64,000 nucleotides of DNA from Dyella subtropica (GTDB taxonomy: Bacteria; Pseudomonadota; Gammaproteobacteria; Xanthomonadales; Rhodanobacteraceae). Shown in pieces: positions 19,701 to 28,603 of the stretch; within the stretch, counting starts at the first letter, position 1, and each line of letters starts with the position of its first letter. The notes under the pieces were generated by a model. It was not told where the DNA came from. It saw only the letters and a program-made list of their open reading frames with translations, and did not search any database. The position numbers were made by a program, and so were the translations under genes. Where the stretch lies: the NCBI RefSeq assembly GCF_026283965.1, contig NZ_JAPDPD010000001.1:62001-126000 (forward strand), written 5' to 3'.

Positions 19701-20407
19701 TGCACGATTTGCTCGAATGGGCGGCGGAAGAAGGATTCGCCAGCGTGGCTGACGACCCAGCGTCAGCCAGGGAACAGATCGCCCGCCGCTGCCAGCGTCA
19801 TCACTGGCAGGATCAGGTGGAGCTGCTGTCGCAGTGGCTTCCCGCCTTGCTGCGCATGCCGTTACCGCTGACCGATGGACGTAGGCTGGCCCTCGCCGAT
19901 CTGCGCAACACCGCAAGCTATCGCGCCGAGCTGGAGTTCTGGTTCGCTGTGCATCGCGTCGATACGCTGGCGCTGGACCGACTGGTCACGACAAACACAC
20001 TGGACGGCCGTGCGCGCCTGCCGCTGCTGCCTGACCGGCTCAACGGCATGCTCAAGGGCTTTGTCGACCTGCTGTTCGAACACGATGGCCGCTACTACGT
20101 GGTCGACTACAAATCGAACTGGCTAGGCTCCGATGCCAGCGCCTACACAACCGAGGCCATGCGCGATTCGGTGCTGCGCGAACGCTACGACCTGCAATAC
20201 GCCATCTACACCCTGGCCCTGCATCGCCAGTTGCGCGTGCGCCTGCCCGACTACGACTACGAGCGCCACATCGGCGGCGTGCTGTATCTCTATCTGCGCG
20301 GCGTCGATGCGCAAGGCCATGGCATTCATCGCGAGCACCTGCCCTTGTCGTTGATCGAAGCGATGGATGTGCTGTTCAGCGAGGGGGCGCACGCCGATGC
20401 AGCCTGA
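16736..20407 (+). CDS. recB: Exodeoxyribonuclease V subunit beta (RecB helicase-nuclease)
   Basis: RecB is the 3'-5' helicase and sole nuclease of RecBCD. Starting at the GTG that overlaps the recC stop gives 1223 residues; the longer open frame upstream lies inside recC. Walker A ASAGTGKT is at residues 22-29, and LVLTFTKAATAELRDRI follows. Walker B is ALIDEFQDTDPLQW near residue 390, and VVTIHKSKGLEYPLVLLPF is helicase motif V near residue 760. The C-terminal nuclease domain has the catalytic DYKSNWLG near residue 1123, so the nuclease appears intact. The stop lies 11 bases inside recD. Confidence 0.97.
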   Translation: MSTTAPLAPLRLPLHGVQLIEASAGTGKTWTIAALYLRLVLGHGTRAPLLPAQILVLTFTKAATAELRDRIRARLSEAASVFRGSGTPDDFLAALMAEYPDEHARAMAARQLELAAQWMDEAAVHTIHGWSQRMLGQHAFDSGHPFVQDTETDESELLAEAVRDYWRLQCLTLDRDGAALIGRWWQTPQALQRTLKPLLRQPASSLRLHGRPLPEVAGVHAALQAPLHRTQQAQTRARTLWIEELAVIEVSLREATRQRALNGRSYPPDRLPDDLAAMHEWAHGAGIDEAVLRRYTQTKLSASANKNQTAPVHAAFAAIDDVIETFGALDQVKPRVLAHAAPWVAARLDQSKRLRAQLGFDDMLTRLDDALHGPSGERLANTIAVQYPFALIDEFQDTDPLQWQIFRRIYAQRTETGLLLIGDPKQAIYGFRGADIHTYLQARTTASQPTWTLATNYRSTTTLVHAVNRVFAHADTHPEGAFGFGQGERGLPFQPVQARGRDDRLVLDGAPLPALQLAVLDDAQSVGSTAYRQRMAEQSAAWLVQLLDAAQTNRCGFQAENQPLVPLKPGDIAILVRSGKEAATMRSALQQRGLKSVYLSDRDSVHASPEAADLLLWLKACAEPGSDRAMRAALATPSIGQSYAELDRLNTDERYWEQCGERFRRFHDTWLRHGVLAMLHDLLHAFDLPSRWLARDDGERALTNLLHLAELLQQAATALDGEHALIRHLSEQIADAHDGQADTAEEQIVRLESEAELIKVVTIHKSKGLEYPLVLLPFACSLRELRRSDSFVWHDANGTPHMDLQPDEQAWSQAERERLQEDLRLLYVALTRPRYACWLGVACVKVGNEKASSLHKSAFGYLLSGGKPIEPVDLMPALHALRGEETEIRIEQLPETPEPGTYRPTAPETTGLQPARHYAGQPNERWWIASYSALRYGEADDSSAPAAPETPTQDRLAEASVEQAEPVTPPISTAGIHAFPRGAMPGTFLHDLLEWAAEEGFASVADDPASAREQIARRCQRHHWQDQVELLSQWLPALLRMPLPLTDGRRLALADLRNTASYRAELEFWFAVHRVDTLALDRLVTTNTLDGRARLPLLPDRLNGMLKGFVDLLFEHDGRYYVVDYKSNWLGSDASAYTTEAMRDSVLRERYDLQYAIYTLALHRQLRVRLPDYDYERHIGGVLYLYLRGVDAQGHGIHREHLPLSLIEAMDVLFSEGAHADAA

Positions 20408-22406
20408 CCATCCCCTTCAAGCGCTTGTGGTTGCCACGGAGCAAGGCCGGCTGCGCGCGCTCGACATCGCCTTCGCGCGCTTTCTCGCCGAGCAGGACCG
20501 CTGCGCTGATGCCACCTGGCTACTGCTCGCCGCCCTGCTCAGCCGGCAACTGGCCGATGGTCACCTGTGCCTCGACCTGGCCATGTGGCAGACGCTGGCC
20601 GAGGAGCAGGCATGGCCTTCGCACTGGCGCGAGGCGGTCGCGCAAACGCTGGAAGCGAACGATCCGCCGTCATGGATCGGCACCGGCGAAGGCGCCACGC
20701 CGCTGGTGCTGGACGACACCCGCCTCTACCTGCGCCGCTACTGGAATCACGAGCGCCAGGTGGCGCAAGCCATCCGCGAACGCCTGGCCACACCGCAGGT
20801 GGTTCCCGAGCATCTGGGCGAAGAACTCGCCCGCCTGTTTCCCGCCTCGGCGGCCATGCCCGATTGGCCACGCGTTGCCTGCGCGCTGGCGGCACGCAGC
20901 GCGTTTACCGTCATCACCGGCGGCCCCGGTACGGGCAAGACCACCACCGTGGTGCGCTTGCTCGGTCTGCTGCAGACCTTGCGTCTGCGCGAACCGGCAC
21001 GGCCATTGCGCATCCGATTGGCCGCACCGACCGGCAAAGCGGCAGCGCGACTCAATGCCTCCATTCACGGCCAACTCGCACGCCTCGATGTGGACGATGA
21101 CGTGCGTGCCGCCATTCCGAGCACGGTCGACACCCTGCACCGCCTGCTCGGCGCGCGCCCCGACACGCGACGCTTCCGTCACGACGCCAGCCATCCATTA
21201 CCGCTGGACGTCTTGGTCATCGACGAAGCCTCCATGGTCGACCTGGAAATGATGTCCGCCGTGCTCGCCGCACTGCCACCGTCGGCACGGCTGATCCTGC
21301 TAGGCGACAAAGACCAGTTGTCGTCGGTGGAAGCCGGTGCCGTGCTCGGCGATTTGTGCCGGCGCGCCGAAGACGGTCACTACAGCCCCGCCACCGTGAG
21401 CTGGCTGCAAGCGGCGACCGGCGATGACACCCAACCGTGGATGCGCGACGACGCCCGCGCTCTGGATCAACAAGTGGTGATGCTTCGCCACAGCCACCGT
21501 TTCGATGCGACGAGCGGCATCGGCCGCCTTGCGCAAGCGGTCAATGCCGGCAACCTCGGCGGCATGCGCAAGCTGCTCGGCTCACCGCAAACCGATATCG
21601 CCTGGATCGACCGGACCGCGGATGCGCGAGAACTGGCTGCCCTCGTCCTGCACGGCGGCAGCGAACGCTTTGCCGCGCGCGACGACGGCGCCACACCACA
21701 GGGCTATCGCCACTACCTGGAACTGCTGCGCCGCGAACGCCCGGATAAGCATGCCGGCGACGAAGCGCACGCCCACTGGGCGCGCCGCGTGCTCGAAGCG
21801 TTTCATCGCTTCCAGCTGCTGTGCGCACTGCGCCAAGGCCCCTACGGTGCCGAGGGACTCAATCGGCAGATCGCCGACATCCTGCAACGCGCGCAACTGA
21901 TCGACACCAGCCACGGCTGGTACGAAGGCCGCCCCGTATTGGTCACCCGCAACGACTACAACCTCGGCCTGATGAACGGCGATGTCGGCATCACCCTGCG
22001 CGTGCCCTCGGACCAGGGCGAACCGCAACTGCGCGTCGCGTTCCTCGTCGCCAACACCTCGCGTGCGAACAGCAGCGACGCCCCCTCCGATCGCATCCGC
22101 TTCATCCTGCCCTCGCGCCTCGGCGAACTGGAAACGGTCTACGCGATGACCGTGCACAAATCGCAGGGCTCAGAATTCGAACACACCGCTCTCGTACTCC
22201 CCGAACCGCCCAGCGGCGTACTCACCCGCGAATTGCTCTACACCGGCATCACCCGCGCGCGACGGTGGTTCAGTCTCGTGGGTTCGCAAGCCGTCGTCGC
22301 ACTGGCCACTGCCCAGGTCACGCAACGCCATTCGGGCCTGGCGGAGCGATTGCAGGCAAACGATTCGCCACGCGCCACATCCGCCCCACCCAGAACCGCG
22401 CTGTAG
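20397..22406 (+). CDS. recD: Exodeoxyribonuclease V subunit alpha (RecD helicase)
   Basis: RecD is the 5'-3' helicase of RecBCD. The 669-residue product starts at MQPDHPLQALV, overlapping recB by 11 bases. Walker A GGPGTGKTTT is near residue 180, Walker B VLVIDEASMVDLEMM near residue 275, and LLGDKDQLSSVEAGAVLGDL follows. The C-terminal UvrD-like motif AMTVHKSQGSEFEHTALVLP and LYTGITRARRWF close the helicase core. Its TAG stop codon is part of the GTAG head of a REP sequence, so the gene end has been set or fixed by a repeat insertion. Confidence 0.97.
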   Translation: MQPDHPLQALVVATEQGRLRALDIAFARFLAEQDRCADATWLLLAALLSRQLADGHLCLDLAMWQTLAEEQAWPSHWREAVAQTLEANDPPSWIGTGEGATPLVLDDTRLYLRRYWNHERQVAQAIRERLATPQVVPEHLGEELARLFPASAAMPDWPRVACALAARSAFTVITGGPGTGKTTTVVRLLGLLQTLRLREPARPLRIRLAAPTGKAAARLNASIHGQLARLDVDDDVRAAIPSTVDTLHRLLGARPDTRRFRHDASHPLPLDVLVIDEASMVDLEMMSAVLAALPPSARLILLGDKDQLSSVEAGAVLGDLCRRAEDGHYSPATVSWLQAATGDDTQPWMRDDARALDQQVVMLRHSHRFDATSGIGRLAQAVNAGNLGGMRKLLGSPQTDIAWIDRTADARELAALVLHGGSERFAARDDGATPQGYRHYLELLRRERPDKHAGDEAHAHWARRVLEAFHRFQLLCALRQGPYGAEGLNRQIADILQRAQLIDTSHGWYEGRPVLVTRNDYNLGLMNGDVGITLRVPSDQGEPQLRVAFLVANTSRANSSDAPSDRIRFILPSRLGELETVYAMTVHKSQGSEFEHTALVLPEPPSGVLTRELLYTGITRARRWFSLVGSQAVVALATAQVTQRHSGLAERLQANDSPRATSAPPRTAL

Positions 22407-22440
22407 GAGCCCACCCTGTGGGCGAAAGGCCCCACAGGGC
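22403..22440. repeat. GTAG-headed REP sequence overlapping the recD stop
   Basis: GTAGGAGCCCACCCTGTGGG with its GTAG head overlaps the recD TAG, followed by a second hairpin CCCTGTGGG...CCCACAGGG. It matches the GTAG-type REP class known from Stenotrophomonas, Xanthomonas and Pseudomonas. Related copies are at 61902-61924 and 62548-62570. Confidence 0.8.
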
Positions 22441-22448
22441 CTCTCTCA

Positions 22449-23046
22449 GAGCCTGTTCAAAATCTCTGGTTCTGTATTGAACTGCTCGCCCTGTGCGCGC
22501 AGAGATGAGCCTTTGGTTCGCGGGTTCTTGCTTTGATGTTGGGTTATCGCGACCTGGCCGCTTATGCAGCGGGCATTCCGGACGCCTGCCGGCGCCCGGG
22601 TCACTTTCTCTTTGCTGACCCAAAGAGAAAGTAACCAAAGAGAAATGGTCTGAGAGCAGGCGGCGTGCTTCGTGGCCACGCCTCTTCCAGTGTCAGACGT
22701 TGGAGGCATGGTGTTGCTGGGGGCTCGTACTCTTGAAGCCTCTCGCACGAGACGGGGGGCGAAAAAAGCTATGCAAGGCGACACATCGGAAAGTGATCCC
22801 AACGCCTGACACTGGACGATGCGCAGCTACAGAGCACACCGCCTGCCCTTGGGCCATTTCTCTTGGGTTACTTTCTCTTTGGGCCAGCAAAGAGAAAGTG
22901 ACCCGACTCGCGGCAGCGAGTCGGAACGCCCGCTGCGTAAGCGACCAGGTCGCGATAACCCAACATCAAAGCAAGAAACCAAGCGCCTACCTCCGCGCGC
23001 AAAGGGCGAGCAGTTCAATACAGAACCAGAGATTTTGAATAGGCTC
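22449..23046. repeat. Family A long palindromic element (copy A1)
   Basis: The ends GAGCCTGTTCAAAATCTCTG and its near-perfect inverted copy (one mismatch in the first ~43 bases) bound a 598-bp element. Both halves carry the core hairpin (22601-22633 and 22868-22901), the stretch GGTCGCGATAACCCAACATC in opposite orientations, and the pair CCAGTGTCAGACG/CGCCTGACACTGG. Only about 100 central bases are unpaired. It separates recD from the adhesin genes. The small frames it contains are repeat translations. Confidence 0.85.
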
Positions 23047-23056
23047 CTACGCACAT

Positions 23057-23086
23057 AAAAAAAGCCGGCATCCGAAGATGCCGGCT
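23057..23086 (-). terminator. Terminator of adhesin gene 1
   Basis: AGCCGGCATC and GATGCCGGCT form a perfect stem around CGAA, followed on the minus strand by seven T. It lies about 25 bases after the adhesin stop codon. Confidence 0.9.
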
Positions 23087-23109
23087 TGACGATGTAAAGC
23101 AGTGACGAC

Positions 23110-25083
23110 TTACCAGCCCATGCTCAAACCAGCACCGACAGAAACTTCGCTACCGGATGCCGAGCCACCAAACGACAGATTCACATTCGGCTTGATCTGG
23201 CGCGAGTAGCCCACTGCCAGTGCGGCCAAACCACCCTGCGTGCCGACACCCACGCCTACCTTGTTAGGTGTCTGGATACCTTGGGCACTGAAGGCCATCT
23301 GGCCGTACGCCGCACCCATCGCACCGATGCGGTTGATGCGCGTGTCCTGCTGCGAGAACTTGTGGTTGGCCCAGTCCTGCACGCCATTGACAGCATCCTG
23401 CACCTGGCCCCAGTTGGCAGCATCGGTGCGCTGCGTACCGGCAGCCACGTTGGTGATCTGACGCTCGCTGCCCTCCGAACCGACCGAGACCGTGTTGTCG
23501 CGATCCGCCACCGAACCCGCACCCAAGGCCACGGAGTTGTTACCCGTTGCGTTGGAGTTGGAGCCCAGCGCGGTGCTGTCGGCGCCCGTGGCCGAAGCGC
23601 CTTGACCCAAGGCCGTGCTGCCATCGCCGGAAGCCACCGCACCGGCGCCATTGGCCGTGCTGTTGTTGCCCGAAGCGAGGGAGCCCGCGCCGGTGGCCGT
23701 GCTGTTGTCTCCCGTTGCTTGCGAGCCCGCACCGGTCGCGGTGCTGCTGTCACCCGAAGCCACCGCACCGCTGCCAATGGCGGTGCCGTTATCGCCCGAA
23801 GCCACCGCACCGCTGCCAACGGCAGAGCTGTTATCGCCCGACGCCACCGCGCCGTCACCGACCTGGGTACTGTCGCTGCCCGTGCCCGGCGAGACACCAC
23901 CGCCACCACCGATCGTGCCATCGGCCACGCCTTGCTTGATGGTGCCTATGCGGTCATTCATCGAGTTGTACTGACTGGTGAGCAGGTTGAACTGATTCGA
24001 GACGTCCTGCTGGAAGTCGAACAGCTGACCACCGTTCACCGCCTGCATGCTGCCCGACGCGATCAGGCCGCCCTTCAGATTGTTGATGAAAGTGCCGCCC
24101 ACGCCACCCAGTGCGGTGTCGCCGACTTTATTGGCGGTCGCCGCACCGCCGATGGCGGCCGCTCGGTTAGCCAGCGCTCTGGCGCCAGAACCCACCGCGA
24201 GCGCAGAACCACTTCCGTCACTGACGGCCTGGGCAAGTCCGCCGATGGCGACATCGCCTGCGCCCGTCACAACGGAATCGCCATCCGTACCAGCCGGCGC
24301 CTTGGCATTAAAGTACTTGGTGGCGGTGTGCAACTGGCTGAGATTAACCGCATCGTTAGCCTGCGTACCGTTGGCTACGTTGACGATCTGGCGCTGCGCT
24401 GTTGCCGTACCCACCGACACAGTGTTGGCGCGGTCAGCGACTGAGTAGGCGCCTAGCGCAATGGAGCTGCTGGCCGTGCTTTGGGCTGAGTAACCGAAAG
24501 CCATACTATTGTCCGCTGCACTAGCTACGCTGCTCGATTCTCCGAGGGAGATTGAGTGCATACCAGCTGCATTGGCTCCCACTCCGCCTGTACTGCCTCC
24601 GATGGCAATGGAGGCGGAGCCGCTAGACTTGGCACCCTGGCCGATGGCGATGGAAGCAGGACCTGTTGATATAGAAGAAGTACCAAGCGCGACGGCACCC
24701 TGACTGGTGCTGCTGGCCGAGCTACCAATCGCAACACCATTAGACCCGGTTGCGTTACCACCACCAGCAGAGTAATCACCGGCAGCCATAATGCCCATCG
24801 AACGACTGGTCATGGCGGATGTTGTGCTGGGTGTATCGTCGGTGCAAACCTTCTCAGCATTCAGCGTGCCTGACTGTCCGCTCGGCGTGGTGCATGTGTC
24901 GGCGGTGGTGGCCGTATCGGCGGCGAACGCTGCGCCAAACGGCGCAGAGGCGGCCAGTGCAATAGACAGCGCACTGGCTAATGCCTTGCGGCCGGGCTTC
25001 TTCTTGCGGCCCTTGGCCAATTCCGATGCCACAACGAATTTACCGATGGCGTTATTCCACACAAGCCTGTAGATCGTATTCAT
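23110..25083 (-). CDS. Trimeric autotransporter adhesin 1 (YadA-like, ESPR signal)
   Basis: A 657-residue type Vc secreted adhesin. The start MNTIYRLVWNNAIGKFVVASE is the extended signal peptide region (ESPR), followed by a hydrophobic segment and cleavage near AFA at about residue 54. Head repeats of the SLAYR/YadA type (AVALGTSSISTG, SIAIGQGAKSSG) occupy residues ~90-240. Residues ~405-524 hold about nine near-identical 14-residue repeats of the GDNSTATGAGS type. A neck motif (RDNTVSVGSEGSERQITNVA) leads to a short stalk and the C-terminal YadA anchor (from about residue 595), which forms the trimeric outer-membrane barrel and ends in GAGLSMGW. Upstream in-frame codons belong to the leader. 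The role is probably surface attachment or biofilm; the ligand is unknown. Confidence 0.93.
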   Translation of the reverse strand: MNTIYRLVWNNAIGKFVVASELAKGRKKKPGRKALASALSIALAASAPFGAAFAADTATTADTCTTPSGQSGTLNAEKVCTDDTPSTTSAMTSRSMGIMAAGDYSAGGGNATGSNGVAIGSSASSTSQGAVALGTSSISTGPASIAIGQGAKSSGSASIAIGGSTGGVGANAAGMHSISLGESSSVASAADNSMAFGYSAQSTASSSIALGAYSVADRANTVSVGTATAQRQIVNVANGTQANDAVNLSQLHTATKYFNAKAPAGTDGDSVVTGAGDVAIGGLAQAVSDGSGSALAVGSGARALANRAAAIGGAATANKVGDTALGGVGGTFINNLKGGLIASGSMQAVNGGQLFDFQQDVSNQFNLLTSQYNSMNDRIGTIKQGVADGTIGGGGGVSPGTGSDSTQVGDGAVASGDNSSAVGSGAVASGDNGTAIGSGAVASGDSSTATGAGSQATGDNSTATGAGSLASGNNSTANGAGAVASGDGSTALGQGASATGADSTALGSNSNATGNNSVALGAGSVADRDNTVSVGSEGSERQITNVAAGTQRTDAANWGQVQDAVNGVQDWANHKFSQQDTRINRIGAMGAAYGQMAFSAQGIQTPNKVGVGVGTQGGLAALAVGYSRQIKPNVNLSFGGSASGSEVSVGAGLSMGW

Positions 25084-25447
25084 GCTTAAACCTCTGTCGT
25101 TGGTCGATGGGTCGCGCCACATCGGGTGGTGCGACGAATGGCCGGGTCGAAGTCGAAGCAACAACGAACCGTTTTTTGGGCAAAAACTTCCCTGACTCGC
25201 AAAGCGTTTTGCGAGGTAAAGAAACCACCAGGGATGACACCCATGATTGTGACGACGTCGATGACGGACGTTTCGCTTCCTGCGGGTCGTGTCGTTCCTG
25301 CCAGCCAGGCGGAACGCTTGATCCATGAGTAGGACCTTAGAAAATGCGGTCGACCACAGACATAGTGCTAGTCCTAAAACTTGCAGTCGGTGATGGCTCG
25401 CTGCGGTTATCGTTCATGGAAGATGACCGCGCGCGTATCGACGACGC
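25084..25447 (-). promoter_or_regulatory. Duplicated leader of adhesin gene 1
   Basis: The ~360 bases upstream of the start closely match 28604-28962 upstream of adhesin 2. Conserved parts include a hairpin CTCGCAAA-gcgt-TTTGCGAG (25196-25215) and, at the distal end, CTAGCACTATG on the minus strand, where TATGTC could be a -10 box. The leader is non-coding as far as I can see, so both genes may share a long regulated 5' UTR. The homology ends where repeat A2 begins. Confidence 0.5.
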
Positions 25448-25980
25448 ATCGCGCATTTGGTTCGCGGCTTCTTGCTTTGATGTTGGGCTATCGCGACCTG
25501 GCCGCTTACGCAGCGGGCGTTCCGCCTCGCTGCCGCGAGTCGGGTCACTTTCTCTTTGCTGGCCCAAAGAGAAAGTAACCCAAGAGAAATGGCCTCAGAG
25601 CAGGCGATGTGCTCCGTAGTTACGCGTTTTCCGGTGTCAGGCGTCGAGATGTTTTTCTGAGGGATCGCCTTGCATTGTTTTGGCCCTACGCAAAAGTACG
25701 AGCTTGTTGGTAACAGCATGCTTCCAACGTCTGGCACTGGAAGATGCGAGCCCACGAAGCGCGCCGCCTGCTCTCAGACCATTTCTCTTTGGTTACTTTC
25801 TCTTTGGGTCAGCAAAGAGAAAGTGACTCGGGCGCCGGCAGGCGTCCGAAATGCCCGCTGCATAAGCGGCCAGGTCGCGATAACCCAACATCAAAGCAAG
25901 AAACCGCGAACCAAAGGCTTACCTCCGCGCGCAGAGGGCGAGCCGTTCAATACAGAACCAGAAATTTTGAACAGGCTCTT
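25448..25980. repeat. Family A palindromic element (copy A2)
   Basis: Inverted halves with the core hairpin at 25545-25578 and 25793-25826 share the family A sequences seen at 22449-23046. The right end AACAGGCTC is intact, but the left ~50 bases are missing, as if deleted or truncated at the junction with the adhesin leader. The central pair is GGTGTCAGGCGTCG and its degenerate partner near 25725. It lies between the two adhesin transcription units. Confidence 0.8.
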
Positions 25981-26043
25981 AGATGACATGGGGACACGAC
26001 ATCCCATCGCGTCGAAAAGGAACCGCCATCCATGGCGGCCCCC
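25979..26043 (-). repeat. Fragment of a family B repeat
   Basis: This ~65-base stretch, read on the minus strand, matches 62075-62140 inside copy B3: the hairpin CCGCCATGGATGGCGG, TTCCTTTTCGAC, GACACGAC and GATGTCATCTAAG. It is fused directly to the right end of A2. Confidence 0.65.
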
Positions 26044-26069
26044 ATCTCCATCCATGTTCGGTGGATCAC

Positions 26070-26099
26070 AAAAAAAAGCAGGAGGCTTTCGCCTCCTGC
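26070..26099 (-). terminator. Terminator of adhesin gene 2
   Basis: GCAGGAGGC and GCCTCCTGC form a 9-bp GC-rich stem followed on the minus strand by eight T, about 30 bases after the adhesin 2 stop codon. Confidence 0.9.
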
Positions 26100-26128
26100 C
26101 CGGTCGTGCAATCAACCTTTCCTCCTGA

Positions 26129-28603
26129 TCAGAGATCCACACCGATACCGGCGCCGACCGAATTCTCCGAGCCGCCGAAGGCGCCACCGAGACTGAAGCG
26201 TGTGCGCTCGCCGACCTGCTGGGCATAGCCCACCGCCATGGCTTTCTTGCCATTCTGGAAGCCAACGCCCATCGCCACGCGACCACTCTTGGATGCACCG
26301 GCCGCATTGATCGCCATCTGCGTATTCGCCGCGCTGATCGCACCCATCTGATCGATCTTGCCGTCGACCCGGCGGAAACGATCATTCACCTCGCCGCGGA
26401 AATCGGTGAGCGACTGGTTCAACGAATCGAACTTCGTATCCGTATAGTTCTTCGCCGTCTCGATCGCCTCGTTGACCTGCGTGGTCACCTGGCCGACATT
26501 CGCCGCATCCGAAGCGGCCACACCGTCGCCGACGTTATGGATGGGCGCGCCGCCGTTATCGGAAACCGGACCATCGCCACCGCCACCGATCGTGCCATCC
26601 TCAACGCCTTGCTCGATGGAGCCGACGCGGCCATCCAGGCTATCGATCTGGCCTTGCAGCATCTGGCGCATATCGTACATCTGGCCACCGTTGACGGCCT
26701 CCATGCTGCCGTACGCAATCGCGCCACCCGCCAGATTGCCGATGATGCTGCCGTTGGTACCGCCCAGCGTGGCGCGGCTCAAATCGTGACCGTCGTAGGT
26801 CAGCACGGAAAGCACCTCGCCACTGACCGGATCCAGGGCGCCGGCGGCCCTCAGCTGGGCGATCGACACCGCGTCGGTATCGGCAACGCCGTTGGCGATG
26901 CCGCTCAGCACACGCGGCCCGCTGCTGCCGCCCAGGTCCACCACGGTGCCGCCCAGGCCGGCACCCACGCTGATCACGCCGCTGGCTGCGTCCTGCTTGA
27001 CGATGCCGATCGTGCCGCTGGAGAGCTCGCCGAGCTGGTTGGTGATCGTGCTGATGTTGCCTTCGTTGACGGTGACGCGATCCCCAAGGTTGCTGAGATT
27101 GGTGTTGATGGTTGTGATATCGCCTTCTACCACGCTCACGCGCTGATTGGTGTTGTACAACTGCGACCCATTGACCGCATCGGTGCTGGTCGCACTGAGC
27201 GAGCCATCAGCGACGTTGGTCAGCGTCACTGCCTTGGCGGCGGCACCGGTGCCACCCAGCGTGACTTTATCCTTGGCGATCGCGTCGTCGTACTGCACGC
27301 CACCGGCGCTGACATCGCCGATCTGCTGCTGCAGGGCGGTGATGTTGGTGGTGTTGGTGGTCACGCGACCGTCCAACGCAGTGATGGCGTTGGTGTTGTT
27401 CGTCACATTCTGGTTGGTGGCAAACAGCTGTGAACCATTCACGGCCTCGGTGCTGGTCGCGCTGAGTGCGCCAATGGCGACGCTCTTGAGCGTACGCGCA
27501 CCATTCGTGCCAGCGAAATCCACTGCCGTACCGCCCTTGCCCGCCGCCACGGTGATATTGGCGCCGGCCGAAGCCTGCTGCACCAAACCCACCGTGCCGC
27601 TGTTGAGGTTGTTGGTCAGAGTGGTGATGTTGGTGGTGTTGTTTGTCACCGCCGTATTCAGCGAAGTCAGCGCGCCGCCTACTATGGTCTGAGTGGTGCC
27701 CTGGATGGTGTAGGACGGGCCGGTGACTGCGCCCGTGGTGGCATCGACCTTTGCTCCGCCGCCCAGTGCGTCCACCACCGGCGTGAGCTGACTGACGTTG
27801 ACCGCATCAGTAGCGGCAGTGCCTGCCGCCATATTGATGATCTGACGCGTGTTACCTGCGGCACCGACCGAAACCACATTAGCGCGCGTGCCAGTCGTTG
27901 AATGTGCGCCCAACGCTACCGAATTGGTTGCACTCGCAGCGGCACCTGCACCAATCGCAACGCTGCTTGCCGCGGAGGCTTTTGCCTGCGCGCCTAATGC
28001 CACCGCCGCATCCGTACCAGACAAAGCATTTCCGCCTGTAGCCGTTGCATAAGCACCGATGGCTGCGTCGCCGTAGTTGGTTGCGGTTGAATACACACCG
28101 TAGGCGGCTCCCCAGCTGCCCGTTACAAGAGCATTAGCGCCCACGGCAGTTGCAGAACCAACTGCAACGCTATCGGGTCCACCGATACTGGCGTCAACGC
28201 CAATAGCCGTGTTGCGACCAGACAGAAGGGGACCGACACCGGGGCTAGTGATCACAGCACCACCGGCCGCATAGTCATTCGCAGCCAATATGCCAATATC
28301 CATGATGCCCATCGAGGGGCTGTTGTTCGCGGACGAAACACTGGTCAAGGAACCAGCCGTATTGGTGGTGCACTCCCCCGCCGCATCCAGCGTGCCCGAT
28401 TGGCCGTTTGGCGTGGTGCAGGTGGTAGACGTGGTATCAGCCGCGAAAGCAGCGCCAAACGGCGCAGACGCGACCAGTGCAATAGCCATCGCACCGGCTA
28501 ACGCTTTGCGGCCGGACTTCTTCTTGCGGCCCTTGGCCAATTCCGACGCCACAACGAATTTACCGATGGCGTTATTCCACACAAGCCTATAAATCGTATT
28601 CAT
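26129..28603 (-). CDS. Trimeric autotransporter adhesin 2 (YadA-like, ESPR signal)
   Basis: An 824-residue paralogue of adhesin 1 with an almost identical ESPR signal (MNTIYRLVWNNAIGKFVVAS) but a different passenger. The head has YadA-type repeats (VAVGSATAVGANAL, VALGAQAKASAASSVAIGAG) in residues ~130-270 and a neck at RANVVSVGAAGNTRQIINMA. A long stalk of repeated units built on DAVNGSQL and valine/asparagine coiled-coil stretches (NTNLSNLGDRVTVNEGNIS) fills residues ~290-730. The YadA anchor ends in GSENSVGAGIGVDL. The stalk is much longer than in adhesin 1, so it would project further. It has its own leader and terminator, so it is not in an operon with adhesin 1. Confidence 0.93.
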   Translation of the reverse strand: MNTIYRLVWNNAIGKFVVASELAKGRKKKSGRKALAGAMAIALVASAPFGAAFAADTTSTTCTTPNGQSGTLDAAGECTTNTAGSLTSVSSANNSPSMGIMDIGILAANDYAAGGAVITSPGVGPLLSGRNTAIGVDASIGGPDSVAVGSATAVGANALVTGSWGAAYGVYSTATNYGDAAIGAYATATGGNALSGTDAAVALGAQAKASAASSVAIGAGAAASATNSVALGAHSTTGTRANVVSVGAAGNTRQIINMAAGTAATDAVNVSQLTPVVDALGGGAKVDATTGAVTGPSYTIQGTTQTIVGGALTSLNTAVTNNTTNITTLTNNLNSGTVGLVQQASAGANITVAAGKGGTAVDFAGTNGARTLKSVAIGALSATSTEAVNGSQLFATNQNVTNNTNAITALDGRVTTNTTNITALQQQIGDVSAGGVQYDDAIAKDKVTLGGTGAAAKAVTLTNVADGSLSATSTDAVNGSQLYNTNQRVSVVEGDITTINTNLSNLGDRVTVNEGNISTITNQLGELSSGTIGIVKQDAASGVISVGAGLGGTVVDLGGSSGPRVLSGIANGVADTDAVSIAQLRAAGALDPVSGEVLSVLTYDGHDLSRATLGGTNGSIIGNLAGGAIAYGSMEAVNGGQMYDMRQMLQGQIDSLDGRVGSIEQGVEDGTIGGGGDGPVSDNGGAPIHNVGDGVAASDAANVGQVTTQVNEAIETAKNYTDTKFDSLNQSLTDFRGEVNDRFRRVDGKIDQMGAISAANTQMAINAAGASKSGRVAMGVGFQNGKKAMAVGYAQQVGERTRFSLGGAFGGSENSVGAGIGVDL

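Noticed and set aside
23510-23870. CRISPR-like array in the regular 42-bp repeats
   Set aside because: The periodicity is in frame with 14-residue head repeats of the adhesin; there are no unique spacers and no cas genes.
22819-25986. Small open frames such as 22700-23058 and 25670-26128 with similar peptides (SLGQQRESD, KEKVTR)
   Set aside because: They are translations of both strands of the family A and B repeats; the similarity is repeat homology, not protein conservation.
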